Made by a program: the position numbers and the translations under genes. Below the pieces are notes generated by a model. The model did not search any database and had not been told where the DNA came from. It saw only the letters and a list, made by a program, of their open reading frames with translations. Below are positions 47,528 to 57,282 of a stretch of 64,000 nt of DNA, in pieces. Origin of the DNA: Cylindrospermum stagnale PCC 7417 (GTDB lineage: Bacteria > Cyanobacteriota > Cyanobacteriia > Cyanobacteriales > Nostocaceae); the NCBI RefSeq assembly GCF_000317535.1, contig NC_019757.1, positions 2,124,501 to 2,188,500 on the forward strand, in the 5' to 3' direction. Positions within the stretch are counted from its first letter, which is position 1; every line of letters begins with the position of its first letter.

Positions 47528-47679
47528 TTTTTGAGTCTCAGATGCTTGCTAAGGTGTATTAGAGAGCATAACTGTTCCATTCCATCTGTATAGATATCTA
47601 GCCTGTAACAGTCACGATCCATTTGGTATAAAAAGGTTAGATATAGCCTGTTATACGGTCAATTATGAAGGAAGACACG

Positions 47680-49860
47680 ATGTCACACAGTCCAGGGTTG
47701 TACATTCTACTGGTCAGTGTTCATGGCTTAATTCGGGGACATAATCTGGAGTTAGGACGAGATGCTGATACAGGTGGACAAACAAAATATGTAGTTGAAC
47801 TTGCCTCTACATTAGCCAAAAACCCACAAGTAGAAAGAGTTGACCTAGTCACTCGCTTGGTGAACGACCCAAAAGTGAGCCAAGACTACGCTCAACCAGT
47901 AGAGATTCTCTCAGATAAAGCCCAAATAATTCGCCTGTCCTGTGGCCCACGCCGCTACCTCCGCAAAGAAGTTCTCTGGCCGCATTTAGATACCTTTGCC
48001 GATGAATTGCTAAGACACATTCGCAAAGTGGGAAAAATACCAAATGTTATTCACACGCACTATGCGGACGCTGGCTATGTAGGCTGTCGAGTAGCTGGCT
48101 GGTTAGGAACTCCCCTTGTGCATACTGGTCACTCCCTCGGACGTATTAAGCAGCAACGATTACTAGAACAGGGAACTAAACTGGATGTCATTGAAGATCA
48201 CTTTCACATTACTACGCGAATTGAAGCTGAAGAAACTACACTTGGCAGTGCAGCATTAGTCGTAGCGAGTACTCATCAAGAAGTTGAGGAGCAGTATAGC
48301 GTTTACGATCGCTATCAACCCGAACGAATGGTGGTGATTCCCCCTGGTGTGACGCTGGAGCGGTTCTACCCAGCAGCCGATGATTGGCAGAACCCACCGA
48401 TTCAAAAGGAATTGCAGCGGTTTCTCAAAGATCCTCAAAAGCCAATGATCATGGCGATCTCCCGTCCGGCTATGCGTAAAAATGTGCGTAATTTGATCAA
48501 GGCTTATGGCGAAGATCCGGAACTGCGTCACCTGGCAAACCTAGTGCTTGTATTGGGAAAACGAGAGGATATCTTGGCGATGGAATCGGGACCACGCCAG
48601 GTGTTTATGGAAATTTTGCAATTAATTGATCGCTACGACCTTTATGGTTATATTGCTTATCCCAAACACCACAATGCTGATGATGTGCCCGATTTATATC
48701 GGCTGACAGCTAAAACACAAGGAGTCTTCATCAATCCAGCATTAACAGAGCCATTTGGACTGACCCTGATTGAAGCGGCGGCATCTGGTGTACCAATTAT
48801 TGCTACTGCTGACGGCGGACCAAGGGATATTGTGGCAGCTTGCCAGAATGGTCTGCTGATTGATCCTCTTAATATTAAAGATATCCAAGATGCACTGCGA
48901 ACAACTCTGACAAATGCTGAACAATGGCAATCCTGGTCTATTAACGGACTGAGTAATGTCCGACAAAAGTTCTCCTGGGATAGTCATGTAGAGCAATATT
49001 TGCAGAAATTACGCCAATTTCCACAACGACGAATTCAATCTCTGCTCAGTCCTCTTCGCGAATCTCCAGCAGCCGAGCATCCGGACTGGAATGTGCATGA
49101 TACAAACCGCCTACCAACTGCTGACCGTTTCCTTGTTTGCGAAATTGATAACACACTATTGGGCGACCAGGAAGCTTTAAAACAGTTGATTCAGCGAATC
49201 CGTAACGAGGGACATACAACTGGAGTGGGTATTGCAACCGGCCGCAGTCTCGAAAGTACTTTGAGTATGTTGGAGGAATGGCGGTTCCCAATGCCGGATT
49301 TGCTAATCACCTCAGCAGGCAGTGAAATATACTACGGACCTCAGATAGTGACGGACACGAGTTGGCAAAGACACATTGGCTCTCATTGGCAATCGGAGGC
49401 AATTCATCAAGCCATGAAGCAGATCCCTGGTGTGGAATTGCAGCCACCAGAGACTCAAGGCAAGTTGAAGATCAGCTACTTTGTTGATGAAGCCAAATCG
49501 CCTAGCTTCTTGGAAATAATCCGCCATCTGCGTCAGCTTCAGCTTCCTGTCAGAGGAATTTACAGTCATAATATGTATCTTGACTTGGTGCCTCTCCGGG
49601 CTTCTAAAGGAGATGCTATTCGTTATGTTGCTTTGAAATGGGGATTACCTGTTAAACGGTTCTTGGTGGCTGGAGCTTCAGGTAATGATGAATCTATGCT
49701 GGGTGGAAACACGCTGGCAGTTGTGGTTGGAAATTACAGTCAAGAAATCGAGAAGCTACGGGGCTATCCACAGATTTATTTTGCTCAAGGGCATTATGCT
49801 TGGGGCATTTTGGAAGCACTAGATCACTACGATTTTTTCGGTAATTTATTTCAAACGTAG
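47680..49860 (+). CDS. spsA: sucrose-phosphate synthase with degenerate phosphatase-like domain
   Basis: The 726-residue protein has a GT-B glucosyltransferase part (~1-460): ILLVSVHGLIRGHNLELGRD, DADTGGQTKYVVELA, TGHSLGRIK and NPALTEPFGLTLIEAAASG with the E-x7-E pattern. It makes sucrose-6-phosphate from UDP- or ADP-glucose and fructose-6-phosphate. The C-terminal ~240 residues are sucrose-phosphatase-like, but motif I reads CEIDNTLLGD (Glu488 where the nucleophile Asp is expected) and motif IV reads GASGND instead of GDSGND, so this domain is probably inactive. Start ATG 47680 is chosen because AAGGAAG lies five bases upstream; ATG 47665 is five codons earlier. Sucrose serves as osmolyte and as carbon carrier to heterocysts. 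Confidence 0.92.
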   Translation: MSHSPGLYILLVSVHGLIRGHNLELGRDADTGGQTKYVVELASTLAKNPQVERVDLVTRLVNDPKVSQDYAQPVEILSDKAQIIRLSCGPRRYLRKEVLWPHLDTFADELLRHIRKVGKIPNVIHTHYADAGYVGCRVAGWLGTPLVHTGHSLGRIKQQRLLEQGTKLDVIEDHFHITTRIEAEETTLGSAALVVASTHQEVEEQYSVYDRYQPERMVVIPPGVTLERFYPAADDWQNPPIQKELQRFLKDPQKPMIMAISRPAMRKNVRNLIKAYGEDPELRHLANLVLVLGKREDILAMESGPRQVFMEILQLIDRYDLYGYIAYPKHHNADDVPDLYRLTAKTQGVFINPALTEPFGLTLIEAAASGVPIIATADGGPRDIVAACQNGLLIDPLNIKDIQDALRTTLTNAEQWQSWSINGLSNVRQKFSWDSHVEQYLQKLRQFPQRRIQSLLSPLRESPAAEHPDWNVHDTNRLPTADRFLVCEIDNTLLGDQEALKQLIQRIRNEGHTTGVGIATGRSLESTLSMLEEWRFPMPDLLITSAGSEIYYGPQIVTDTSWQRHIGSHWQSEAIHQAMKQIPGVELQPPETQGKLKISYFVDEAKSPSFLEIIRHLRQLQLPVRGIYSHNMYLDLVPLRASKGDAIRYVALKWGLPVKRFLVAGASGNDESMLGGNTLAVVVGNYSQEIEKLRGYPQIYFAQGHYAWGILEALDHYDFFGNLFQT

Positions 49861-50349
49861 TCGGGAAATCCAGCCAAGTTATTAAACTATCGAGATTTAA
49901 TTCGATGTAAGACACGGTAAGGGCACAGCATTACTGTGTCCCTACTTAAAATTTTAGCTTGCAGCATAGTTATTCACTTGTAGTTAGTGAAAGTAACTCA
50001 CCATCATAGATATTTGACATTGTTGATAATATTTGCACTTATTATAATTATTTTTTTATGGAAATCATCACTTGTGTACACTATGAAACTCTAGATAAAT
50101 CGATGATAAATGATTATATTTTCTGACTCATCTTCTGGATCTGCCAGCCATATTTGATCAATAATAGCTGGAATAGTTGCATTATTTTTATGTTGCAATA
50201 ATGACTAGGGCACAAAGATCTGAGAACATCGAACTGTGGCAGGTAGGGTGTGTCTCTGTCTGCTTGGCTTTTGATAAACTAACCCACCACTCCAAAACAT
50301 GCCAAAAATGGCATCATAGTAAAGGTGAGAACACACTGGAGACAAAGCC
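49861..50349. other. intergenic region with a hairpin repeat
   Basis: No convincing gene lies in these 489 bases. GGGCACAG (49921-49928) pairs with CTGTGTCCC (49934-49942), a hairpin about 60 bases after the sucrose-phosphate synthase stop; it may terminate that gene and resembles a dispersed GTAGGGGCA-type repeat found again at 50993-51024. The rest is AT-rich and leads to recR. Confidence 0.5.
49921..49942. terminator. hairpin, possible terminator or dispersed repeat
   Basis: An 8-bp stem with a short loop (GGGCACAG / CTGTGTCCC) is followed by TACTTAAAATTTTAG, AT-rich but without a clean T-run. It is one member of the dispersed hairpin family in this window (compare 50993-51024). Confidence 0.45.
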
Positions 50350-50952
50350 ACGGTTTACGCACGCCCTTTAGCACGGTTAATTGAGCAACTGCAACGCCTA
50401 CCGGGAGTCGGCCCCAAATCTGCCCAGCGGCTGGCTTTGCATATTTTGAAGCGTCCAGAAACAGAAGTAGAGGCTTTGGCGCAAGCGATAATTGACGCAA
50501 AAAAACAGATGGGTTTTTGTACTGTCTGCTTTAACCTATCGGCTGACCCAATTTGTGAAATCTGCCGTCATCCCCAGCGGGATAACAAAATTATCTGTGT
50601 GGTAGAAGATTCCCGTGATTTGATTGCGCTGGAGAAAACCCGCGAGTATAAAGGCAAGTATCACGTTTTGGGTGGGGTAATTTCCCCGATGGATGGTATT
50701 GGCCCGGAACAATTGAACATTCAGCCTTTGGTGCGGCGGGTAAGTCAGCAAAAACCTGAAGAAGTGATTTTGGCAATTAGTCCGAGTGTAGAAGGGGAAA
50801 CGACAACGTTATATGTCGGTCAGCTACTGAAACCGTTTACCAAGGTAACGCGGATTGCTTTTGGTTTACCTGTGGGTGGAGATTTAGAATATGCCGATGA
50901 GGTGACTTTGGCTAGAGCCTTGGAAGGACGCCGGGAGTTAGATTATTTTTAA
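50350..50952 (+). CDS. recR: recombination mediator RecR, start codon unclear
   Basis: The frame matches RecR along its whole length: a helix-hairpin-helix in [20 protein letters not shown], a four-cysteine zinc finger ([16 protein letters not shown]), a Toprim domain ([20 protein letters not shown], then [15 protein letters not shown]) and the end [13 protein letters not shown]. RecR works with RecF/RecO to load RecA at gaps. The coding match begins near 50344 ([12 protein letters not shown]), but no ATG, GTG or TTG occurs in frame between the stop at 50332-50334 and the TTG at 50437, which would remove the HhH motif. A GGAG at 50338-50341 sits eight bases before ACG 50350, so ACG is given here as the tentative start. 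A lost start codon or sequence error is equally possible. Confidence 0.85.
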   Translation, partial: TVYARPLARLIEQLQRLPGVGPKSAQRLALHILKRPETEVEALAQAIIDAKKQMGFCTVCFNLSADPICEICRHPQRDNKIICVVEDSRDLIALEKTREYKGKYHVLGGVISPMDGIGPEQLNIQPLVRRVSQQKPEEVILAISPSVEGETTTLYVGQLLKPFTKVTRIAFGLPVGGDLEYADEVTLARALEGRRELDYF

Positions 50953-50992
50953 GTCATTGACTATGTCCTTTCTCTATGGGGTGCAATATGCG

Positions 50993-51024
50993 GTAGGGGC
51001 AGAGCGTTGTTGCTGTACCCCTAC
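50993..51024. repeat. GTAGGGG hairpin repeat
   Basis: GTAGGGG (50993-50999) and CCCCTAC (51018-51024) form an inverted repeat about 40 bases after recR. Related sequence appears at 49915-49942 and, as a half-copy, near 29990-30010 (GCTGTGCCCCTAC), marking a dispersed family. It may double as the recR terminator. Confidence 0.5.
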
Positions 51025-51206
51025 AAATTGGGTGTATTGCTCTCAACTGAAAATAGCTATAGATTCGGTTTGAGTTATTAACTCATTACCTTCTCAACTA
51101 TCTACTGTTGAGCCGATTGAGATTTCAGCCTTCTGGTAGTTTATGCCTGATAACCACCGAGTTTAAGCTGATGGTGTGTTTACTCTACCAATGTGAAGTG
51201 AAAGTT

Positions 51207-51431
51207 ATGCCTAGCGGTCATGCAAGCCATAAAGGCACTGGCGATAAACCTAACACTAATACTGAAGGTCGGATGGATACTGCTGCTGACAAATCTGTAA
51301 ATCCTGAGGATCAGCTATTAGAAGGCGCTACTACCAATACGACCAGAACCCAAGAATTTATTGATTATCCTCCTGCAACCCAACGCCCAAAAGAGGAAGC
51401 AAAAACAGGGGAAGAAGGCAAATCAGAGTAG
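51207..51431 (+). CDS. small hydrophilic, probably disordered protein
   Basis: From ATG 51207 the product has 74 residues, rich in Thr, Glu, Asn, Lys and Gly (SGHASHKGTGDKPNTNTEGR), without hydrophobic core, signal or membrane segment; this is typical of intrinsically disordered stress-type proteins. The frame is open upstream to 51108, but that part (with LCLITTEF and VCLLYQCE) looks unlike the rest and probably is not translated. GTGAAG before the ATG is a weak ribosome site. It converges with the kinase gene, 18 bases away. No family is recognised. Confidence 0.5.
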   Translation: MPSGHASHKGTGDKPNTNTEGRMDTAADKSVNPEDQLLEGATTNTTRTQEFIDYPPATQRPKEEAKTGEEGKSE

Positions 51432-51449
51432 AAAAATTTTTCAGTTCCG

Positions 51450-54400
51450 CTAATGCTTTAGCAAATCAACAATCGAGGTTAGTAATTTAGTTGCTTCCAC
51501 TGGCTTGGCAATGTGTTTTTGGAAACCTGCTGCTAAGACTTGCTGTTGAATACTCTCTCCTGTGTAGGCGGTAAGGGCGATCGCCGGAATTTCTCCACCT
51601 TTTTCGGGCGGCATAGCTCTAATCAGGCGAATTAGGCTGTATCCGTCCATTTTTGGCATTGCTAAATCACTGATTAAAATATCAGGTTGGGACTGAGCTA
51701 ATGCTCCTAAGGCTTCAGTTGCTGATGTTGCCAAAATTGCGATCGCTCCATAGGGTTCAAGCAATAAGCTGACAAACTCCAGGGTGTCAGCTTCATCATC
51801 AACAATCAGTAACCGTACTCCACCCAAGAGTGAGGAGTTAAACTGCTCGGATTCTGCCCCCAATCCCTTCTCCTCCTCGATTTCTTCCTTCCTCATCAGA
51901 GGTAATCTCACAGTAAACGTTGCTCCCTGTCCTTCTCCCAGACTATTTACTGCCACAGTACCGTTATGCAACTCTACTAAATGGCGAACTATTGATAATC
52001 CCAACCCCAATCCACCAAACTTTCTGGTTGTGCTGCTATCTGCTTGCCGGAAGGATTCAAATACATAAGGCAAAAATTCGGGGGAGATGCCAATACCAGC
52101 GTCTGTGACTGTGATTTGAGCATAGCTTGGCAATGAATCTTCTTCGCTCACCACTGACAGTCCAACTTCTATGCAGCTATCTGAGAAAGCAAACTTAATC
52201 GCATTTGAGAGTAAATTACCTACCACTTGCTGCAAGCGATAGAAATCCCCCACCACTTGACCGACATTAGAATCAAGCTGCTTGTGAATTTGGATGGATT
52301 TAGCTTCGGCGGTTAATTGCACTGTTTCCCATGCAGCATCAATTACAGATACCAAATTAACGGGAGTAAAAATCAGACTTAGCTTACCGCGAATAATCCG
52401 GGACACATCCAGCAAATCATCAATCAGTTGAATCTGCAACTTAGCGTTACGTTCAATAGTCTCCAAGCCACGAATTGTCGCTGCTTCATCAAACTTGCGG
52501 GTTTTGAGCAGCGTTGACCAACCTAAAATTGGATTTAGGGGCGATCGCAATTCGTGGGAGAGAATAGCCAGAAACTCATCTTTGAGGCGATTAGCCTGTT
52601 GGAGTTCCTCTGCTTGTTGCCTGAGTGTCTTCTCTAATTGCTTCATTTGAGTCAGATCCAGAATAAAGCAGACCCAAGATATTGGTTCTCGCTGCACCAA
52701 AGCACCGCCAATGAGTATGGGAATCAGGGAACCATCCTTGCGGATGTATTCCTTTTCATAGGGAGTACATACCCCAAAACTCAACAGATCCTCTAGCCCC
52801 CGCTGATCGAGACCGGCGTATTCTGGTGGAGTAATTTGTTGTCTGTATATCTCACCTGCCACTAACTCCTCGCGAGTATAGCCCACCATGTCGAGAAAAG
52901 CGTCATTAGCCTCAGTAATTTGGTCAGGAGTGGCAAAAATAATGCCAATGATATTGGCATCGACTAAGCACCTTAATTGCATTTCGCGCTGACGCAAATC
53001 TTCTTCTGCCCGTTTACGCTGGGTAATATCCTGGGTAGTACCCATCATTTTTACTAACTTACCCTCGGCATCGTCAAAGATGCGACCTCTGGCAGCAATC
53101 CAATGAATGCTACCATCAGGCCAAATATTGCGGTATTCAATGTTATATTCGGCTTTTTCCTGAATAGCGTGCATAGCCGCTTCGTAGGTGAGTTGGCGGT
53201 CTTCTGGATGCAGACAACTGAGGAAAAATTCATAGCTAATTTCGGTATCTGGGTCTAGTCCAAACAGATCCTTACACTTTTGTGTAAAAACTAACTCGTC
53301 GGTAGTGAGATTCCAAAACCACATACCCAATTCAGCCGCTGTGGTTGCCAGCCGAATCCGCTCTTCACTCTCTCTTAGGTCGGCTTCAGCTTGCTTGCGA
53401 TCGTGCAACGCGGCTTGCCGTTCGCTAATATCATGACTACTACCGACTACCCTGACTATCCGACCATCGCCATCCCGCACTGCAAAGCCCCGATCTTCTA
53501 CCCACACATACCTGCCATCTTTGTGAAGCACTCGGTATTCAACACTATAACGATTTCCTGCCACCATACTAGCCATGAACTGGTCTTCAAGCTTTTGAAG
53601 ATCATCAGGATGAACGCGCTCCTGCCACCATTGATAAGTAGGCTCAGATTCTGCTAGCGTATAGCCACAAACCTCGGTTAGTCCCTGAGTTCTTTCTACA
53701 GTATTGTCGTGTACATTCCAGTCGTAAATCAGGCAATTAACTGCTGCCGCTGCTAGTTCAAACCTTTCATTACTCTGCCGCAGAGCAACTTCTGTGCCTC
53801 GGCGTTCTGTAATATCAAAAACAATGCCCAGAATCTGTTGCGGTAGTCCATCAGCTGTTCTACGAAATACAGTTTCATAGCTACAGAACCAGCGCCACTC
53901 ACCATTGGCGTGTTGAATTCGGTACTCCAAGGTCAGAACTTCGCCACTACCAGATCTTTTAAATTGTTCAAAATGGCTAGGTAGTCGAACTAGGTCATCA
54001 GGGTGCATCAGTTGGTTAAACAACTCAATTCCCATTGCCTTAATCTGTTCTGGGGTGTAGCCCCAAAGTTGAGCAATTTTGTGATTAACGTAAAAATTTT
54101 CCTGCCCAACTAAGTCATAGAGATACAGCGTACCTGGTATAGTGTCAGCAATTTGTTGAATTAAGTACGGACTCTGCCGCAGTGCTACTTCCCAAGCTTC
54201 TTCATCTTCAGCACTGTTGTACCTTTGGTTAACCTGCTGGCACTTAGTTTTGGTGATGTCAGTGAAACTTGTGATGACAGTTTCAGGCGTGGTTCCTCCT
54301 GGCGTCTGTAGAGGTTGTGAGTTGATCACTAGCCAGACTAGCTCCCCATTGGGCTTATAGATGCCACCCACAACATTCACACAAGGCTTACCTGTTCTGA

Positions 54401-54587
54401 ATGCAATCATAGCTGGATGAGTTTCACTAGAAAAAGGAAAACCGGTTTCATCAATGAGTTGCCAGGGAGAAGCAAGCACAGATTGTCCCAGAATTCTCTC
54501 AGCAGCAGCATTATAAGCTTGAATTCTGCCATCAGCCAGTTGCAGCACTATTCCCTCTTCTTGACTGGTGCCTGACAAGTAATTCAT
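51450..54587 (-). CDS. multi-PAS hybrid histidine kinase
   Basis: From ATG 54587 the protein has 1045 residues and no membrane segment. Five PAS/PAC modules come first (for example LQLADGRIQAYNAAAERILG, LGMWFWNLTTDELVFTQKCK and IIFATPDQITEANDAFLDMV), then HisKA with LAILSHELRSPLNPILGWST, HATPase (LLSNAIKFAF, DAGIGISPEFLP, GGLGLGLSIVRHLV) and a C-terminal receiver (LLIVDDEADTLEFV, LISDLAMPKMDG). It would autophosphorylate and pass phosphate to its own receiver; an external HPt or regulator is needed for output and none is adjacent. The frame extends to a TTG at 54704, but ATG 54587 is the better start. The PAS ligand is unknown. Confidence 0.92.
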   Translation of the reverse strand: MNYLSGTSQEEGIVLQLADGRIQAYNAAAERILGQSVLASPWQLIDETGFPFSSETHPAMIAFRTGKPCVNVVGGIYKPNGELVWLVINSQPLQTPGGTTPETVITSFTDITKTKCQQVNQRYNSAEDEEAWEVALRQSPYLIQQIADTIPGTLYLYDLVGQENFYVNHKIAQLWGYTPEQIKAMGIELFNQLMHPDDLVRLPSHFEQFKRSGSGEVLTLEYRIQHANGEWRWFCSYETVFRRTADGLPQQILGIVFDITERRGTEVALRQSNERFELAAAAVNCLIYDWNVHDNTVERTQGLTEVCGYTLAESEPTYQWWQERVHPDDLQKLEDQFMASMVAGNRYSVEYRVLHKDGRYVWVEDRGFAVRDGDGRIVRVVGSSHDISERQAALHDRKQAEADLRESEERIRLATTAAELGMWFWNLTTDELVFTQKCKDLFGLDPDTEISYEFFLSCLHPEDRQLTYEAAMHAIQEKAEYNIEYRNIWPDGSIHWIAARGRIFDDAEGKLVKMMGTTQDITQRKRAEEDLRQREMQLRCLVDANIIGIIFATPDQITEANDAFLDMVGYTREELVAGEIYRQQITPPEYAGLDQRGLEDLLSFGVCTPYEKEYIRKDGSLIPILIGGALVQREPISWVCFILDLTQMKQLEKTLRQQAEELQQANRLKDEFLAILSHELRSPLNPILGWSTLLKTRKFDEAATIRGLETIERNAKLQIQLIDDLLDVSRIIRGKLSLIFTPVNLVSVIDAAWETVQLTAEAKSIQIHKQLDSNVGQVVGDFYRLQQVVGNLLSNAIKFAFSDSCIEVGLSVVSEEDSLPSYAQITVTDAGIGISPEFLPYVFESFRQADSSTTRKFGGLGLGLSIVRHLVELHNGTVAVNSLGEGQGATFTVRLPLMRKEEIEEEKGLGAESEQFNSSLLGGVRLLIVDDEADTLEFVSLLLEPYGAIAILATSATEALGALAQSQPDILISDLAMPKMDGYSLIRLIRAMPPEKGGEIPAIALTAYTGESIQQQVLAAGFQKHIAKPVEATKLLTSIVDLLKH

Positions 54588-55064
54588 GTGTGGATTCACT
54601 TGCCGGTGCAGTGATAAATTTTGGTTAGGCAGATGATTGTGGGTCTTTTCCGCATCTGGAATTCTACAAAGAAAGAATAAATTTAACCTGAATGTGCTCG
54701 CCAAATTATTATAAATGTTTCACAGCTAATTCTTCCACTCTCAATCCCGTTTATCCCTTGAGTATCCCAAAACTAAGAACATAACTTTTCTACAGATTCT
54801 GTTGAGTGGTGGGTTCCCAGAATCATTTACAATAGCTTTCAGGTGAATGGAATACAGACTTTTATATTCAAACCTTTGTAGAGACTTTGCCTGCAAGGTC
54901 TCTACCCTGCTCTACTTTCTCGTAGCTTGAGCAATATCAACTACCCACCCTTCAAAGAAATAGGGGTCAGTTTCTACAACCACCCCAGTAGCGTTAAATT
55001 TATGACGCTTTATTTGCCCCACCTGCTTCATCCGAACCGCCTGTTTAGGAGTATTTAAAATCCA
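54588..55064. other. intergenic region with a palindrome
   Basis: These 477 bases contain no accepted gene; the first 117 could be an extension of the kinase frame from a TTG. GTAGAGAC (54878-54885) and GTCTCTAC (54898-54905) form a perfect 8-bp inverted repeat, a common dispersed hairpin in Nostocales. About 54915-55040, the minus strand has phrases such as VVETDPYFFEGWVVDI that may be the relic of a coding region, but it is too short to assign. Confidence 0.4.
54878..54905. repeat. GTAGAGAC hairpin repeat
   Basis: Perfect inverted repeats GTAGAGAC / GTCTCTAC with a 12-base loop lie between the kinase and the secreted-protein gene. No T-run follows. It resembles widely dispersed short hairpins of Nostocales. 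Confidence 0.55.
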
Positions 55065-55856
55065 TTAACGCCATTTTTCACTCCAAGCGCCTGTAACATT
55101 AAAACCACCGGCAACAGGAGTTAATTTCAAGGAACCATAGCCAAATGTGTTGCAAATTGGGCCAAAACCAGCAGCGCAAATATCACTACCACCGTAACCA
55201 TTAAAGGCACGAGTTCCTATGTGGGAATAGGTTGAACCACCCCAGTTACCGTTACCAAACCAAGTGGTATTCTGAGGACCGACACGGAGAACACAACGTA
55301 AGCCATAGCCTTGGCGACTGCCTGTCAGGTCAGAAACTTTGTATTGATCAAAATATCCACCACAAGTCTGTGGTCTGGGCAAAGGATTGTAATTGGTAGC
55401 TTTAACTAATTGCCATTCTTCGTTCCAAGCGCCAGTGACACGAATAGTTGATGAATTCAGGATTTCTACCCGGAGATTTCCCGGAAAATTGTTGTTGATG
55501 TTTTCGCCATTTCCATGAATATCGGAGGCGAAACCAACAAGATTAGAACCTCTGTATATAGCCTGGCCTATGTGGCGATAAGTTGCACCACCCCAATTGC
55601 CTTCACCATACCATGCTAGTCGAGGAATGGTAGTTCCTGGTTTACCTTCACTAAATTTAACGCAGCGAATCCCCAATCCAGCACGCTTATCTAGGGGTTT
55701 AACAATGTAGGTACGAACATGAGTTCCACAACTAAAGCTTGGTGCTTGAACTAGTTGCAAATTTTGGAATTTTGGGACTTGGGCAAAAACACTAGTGGCA
55801 GCAGTTAGGGTAAGCATACTACCAATTGCCAGAGATTTGATTGTTAGGCGAAACAT
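55065..55856 (-). CDS. secreted protein with two homologous domains, unknown function
   Basis: From ATG 55856 the product has 263 residues, with a signal peptide (FRLTIKSLAIGSMLTLTAAT, cleavage after VFAQ). The mature part is an internal duplication: GLGIRCVKF, WYGEGNWGGATYRHIGQ and VTGAWNEEW in the first half correspond to GYGLRCVLRV, WFGNGNWGGSTYSHIG and VTGAWSEKW in the second. Each half has conserved cysteines and Gly/Trp-rich loops, suggesting two small beta domains stabilised by disulfides, perhaps carbohydrate-binding. No enzyme motif is seen. It is transcribed away from the sigma-factor gene, from a shared 80-base promoter region. The family is not recognised. Confidence 0.75.
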   Translation of the reverse strand: MFRLTIKSLAIGSMLTLTAATSVFAQVPKFQNLQLVQAPSFSCGTHVRTYIVKPLDKRAGLGIRCVKFSEGKPGTTIPRLAWYGEGNWGGATYRHIGQAIYRGSNLVGFASDIHGNGENINNNFPGNLRVEILNSSTIRVTGAWNEEWQLVKATNYNPLPRPQTCGGYFDQYKVSDLTGSRQGYGLRCVLRVGPQNTTWFGNGNWGGSTYSHIGTRAFNGYGGSDICAAGFGPICNTFGYGSLKLTPVAGGFNVTGAWSEKWR

Positions 55857-55936
55857 AATAATCTTTCTATGTAGTAAAGTTTGTGGAGGCGTCATAAATG
55901 CCTTCTCTTCTTCTATAGATAGGCTGTTAATTTTTT

Positions 55937-57109
55937 ATGCACCCCCGGCAAACTATCATTGAAATCTTTTCAACTTTTGTACAATTTGCTGGAGATCGCT
56001 TCAGTAATTGGGCGACGGAATCTAGATTGCGTCGTAGTATCCAAAGTTGTATGAACCGCACCCCACAAGAAACTTCTGAATACTTTTGGGTGTTATATTG
56101 GTATAAGTTTTGGCAGGTGGCAGAAACTCAGTGCCTGGCTCAGGAACATCTGACTGCTTACTTACAAGAAACCTGCTATTGGGTATCACAAAAAACTGTT
56201 ATTAGTTTCGCTAGTACTCAATACCAATTATCAGACTGTTTTCAGATGGCGATCGCTAAAGTTGAAAAAATCCTCAAAAACTTTAACCCCAATCAAGGGT
56301 TTAGCCTGAAAAGCTACGCTAGCGCCATCTTTGGTGGTGTGATTCGCGAAACTTTGCGACAACGCCACGAAGTTGATATCTGTACAGATTGGGGACTGTT
56401 GCGAAAGATCACAAAAAAGCGGTTGGTAGAGTCTTTGCAAACTGTGGGTTTATCTCCAGGGGAAATTAATGCTTACGTCCTTGCTTGGAACTGCTTTAAA
56501 ACCCTTTATATCCCAACGTCAACTGGTACTTCTCGCCAACTTTCGCGCCCAGATCATCAGATTTGGGAGGCGATCGCTAAAGCTCATAACACACAAAGCA
56601 GTCAGCAAGTCAACCCCCAAATTTTAGAAAAGTGGCTGCTAAATGCTGCCAAAGCTGTACGCAAGTATCTTTATCCCACCCAAGCTTCTCTCAATACCCA
56701 CATTGGCGCGGATGATTCCTTAGAGTGGATGGATAATCTACCGGGAACAGAGGAATCCCTAGTTAATGAAATCATTGCCCAAGAAGAAGCACAAACTAGA
56801 ACTTCTCAGCAAACTGAGATTAACCAAATTTTAATGGCGGCGATCGCCCAACTAGAGCCGCAATTACAGCAAATTTTGCAACTATACTACTCTCAGGAGC
56901 TAACTCAAGACAAAATCGCCAAACAACTACAGATGCAGCAGTATACTGTCTCCCGGCGCTTGAAAAAGGCTCAAGAAACATTACTCCGGTCTTTGGCCAA
57001 CTGGAGTCGAGACACGCTGCATATTTCCGTCACCTCAGACCTACTCAAAAGCATTAGTACAGTGATGGAGGAATGGCTGAAAAGTTACTATAGTCTATCT
57101 CCTCGCTAG
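55937..57109 (+). CDS. group-3-like sigma-70 family RNA polymerase sigma factor (SigJ-like)
   Basis: The 390-residue protein has a divergent sigma-2 region (~residues 85-165: YQLSDCFQMAIAKVEKILKN, FNPNQGFSLKSYASAIFGGV, RETLRQRHEVD), a long middle part, and a clear sigma-4 helix-turn-helix near the C-terminus (LEPQLQQILQLYYSQELTQD, IAKQLQMQQYTVSRRLKKAQ). The length and the unusual region 2 resemble cyanobacterial SigJ, a stress and desiccation-linked group-3 factor, but I cannot separate it from related paralogues. A DUF1822 protein gene follows on the same strand, an arrangement I associate with such sigma factors. No anti-sigma factor is recognised nearby. Confidence 0.78.
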   Translation: MHPRQTIIEIFSTFVQFAGDRFSNWATESRLRRSIQSCMNRTPQETSEYFWVLYWYKFWQVAETQCLAQEHLTAYLQETCYWVSQKTVISFASTQYQLSDCFQMAIAKVEKILKNFNPNQGFSLKSYASAIFGGVIRETLRQRHEVDICTDWGLLRKITKKRLVESLQTVGLSPGEINAYVLAWNCFKTLYIPTSTGTSRQLSRPDHQIWEAIAKAHNTQSSQQVNPQILEKWLLNAAKAVRKYLYPTQASLNTHIGADDSLEWMDNLPGTEESLVNEIIAQEEAQTRTSQQTEINQILMAAIAQLEPQLQQILQLYYSQELTQDKIAKQLQMQQYTVSRRLKKAQETLLRSLANWSRDTLHISVTSDLLKSISTVMEEWLKSYYSLSPR

Positions 57110-57191
57110 GACTATGGGAAAACAGATTTTCATCAGGATATTAGGGTCAAATACCCCTACCCCACAGGAACCCCAGGTACCTCTATATGTA

Positions 57192-57238
57192 CAAAACTGT
57201 TTCAGTCGGAGTTTCAATATCCGTAGGAAACAGTTTTG
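57192..57238. repeat. 12-bp inverted repeat between sigma-factor and DUF1822 genes
   Basis: CAAAACTGTTTC (57192-57203) and GAAACAGTTTTG (57227-57238) are perfectly complementary around a 23-base loop. The repeat may attenuate read-through between the two genes. A heptameric repeat TTTTGAA (57234-57254, three units) starts inside the right arm. Confidence 0.65.
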
Positions 57239-57282
57239 AATTTTGAATTTTGAATTTTAAATGTTCCCCTTCCTTTCCTGCC

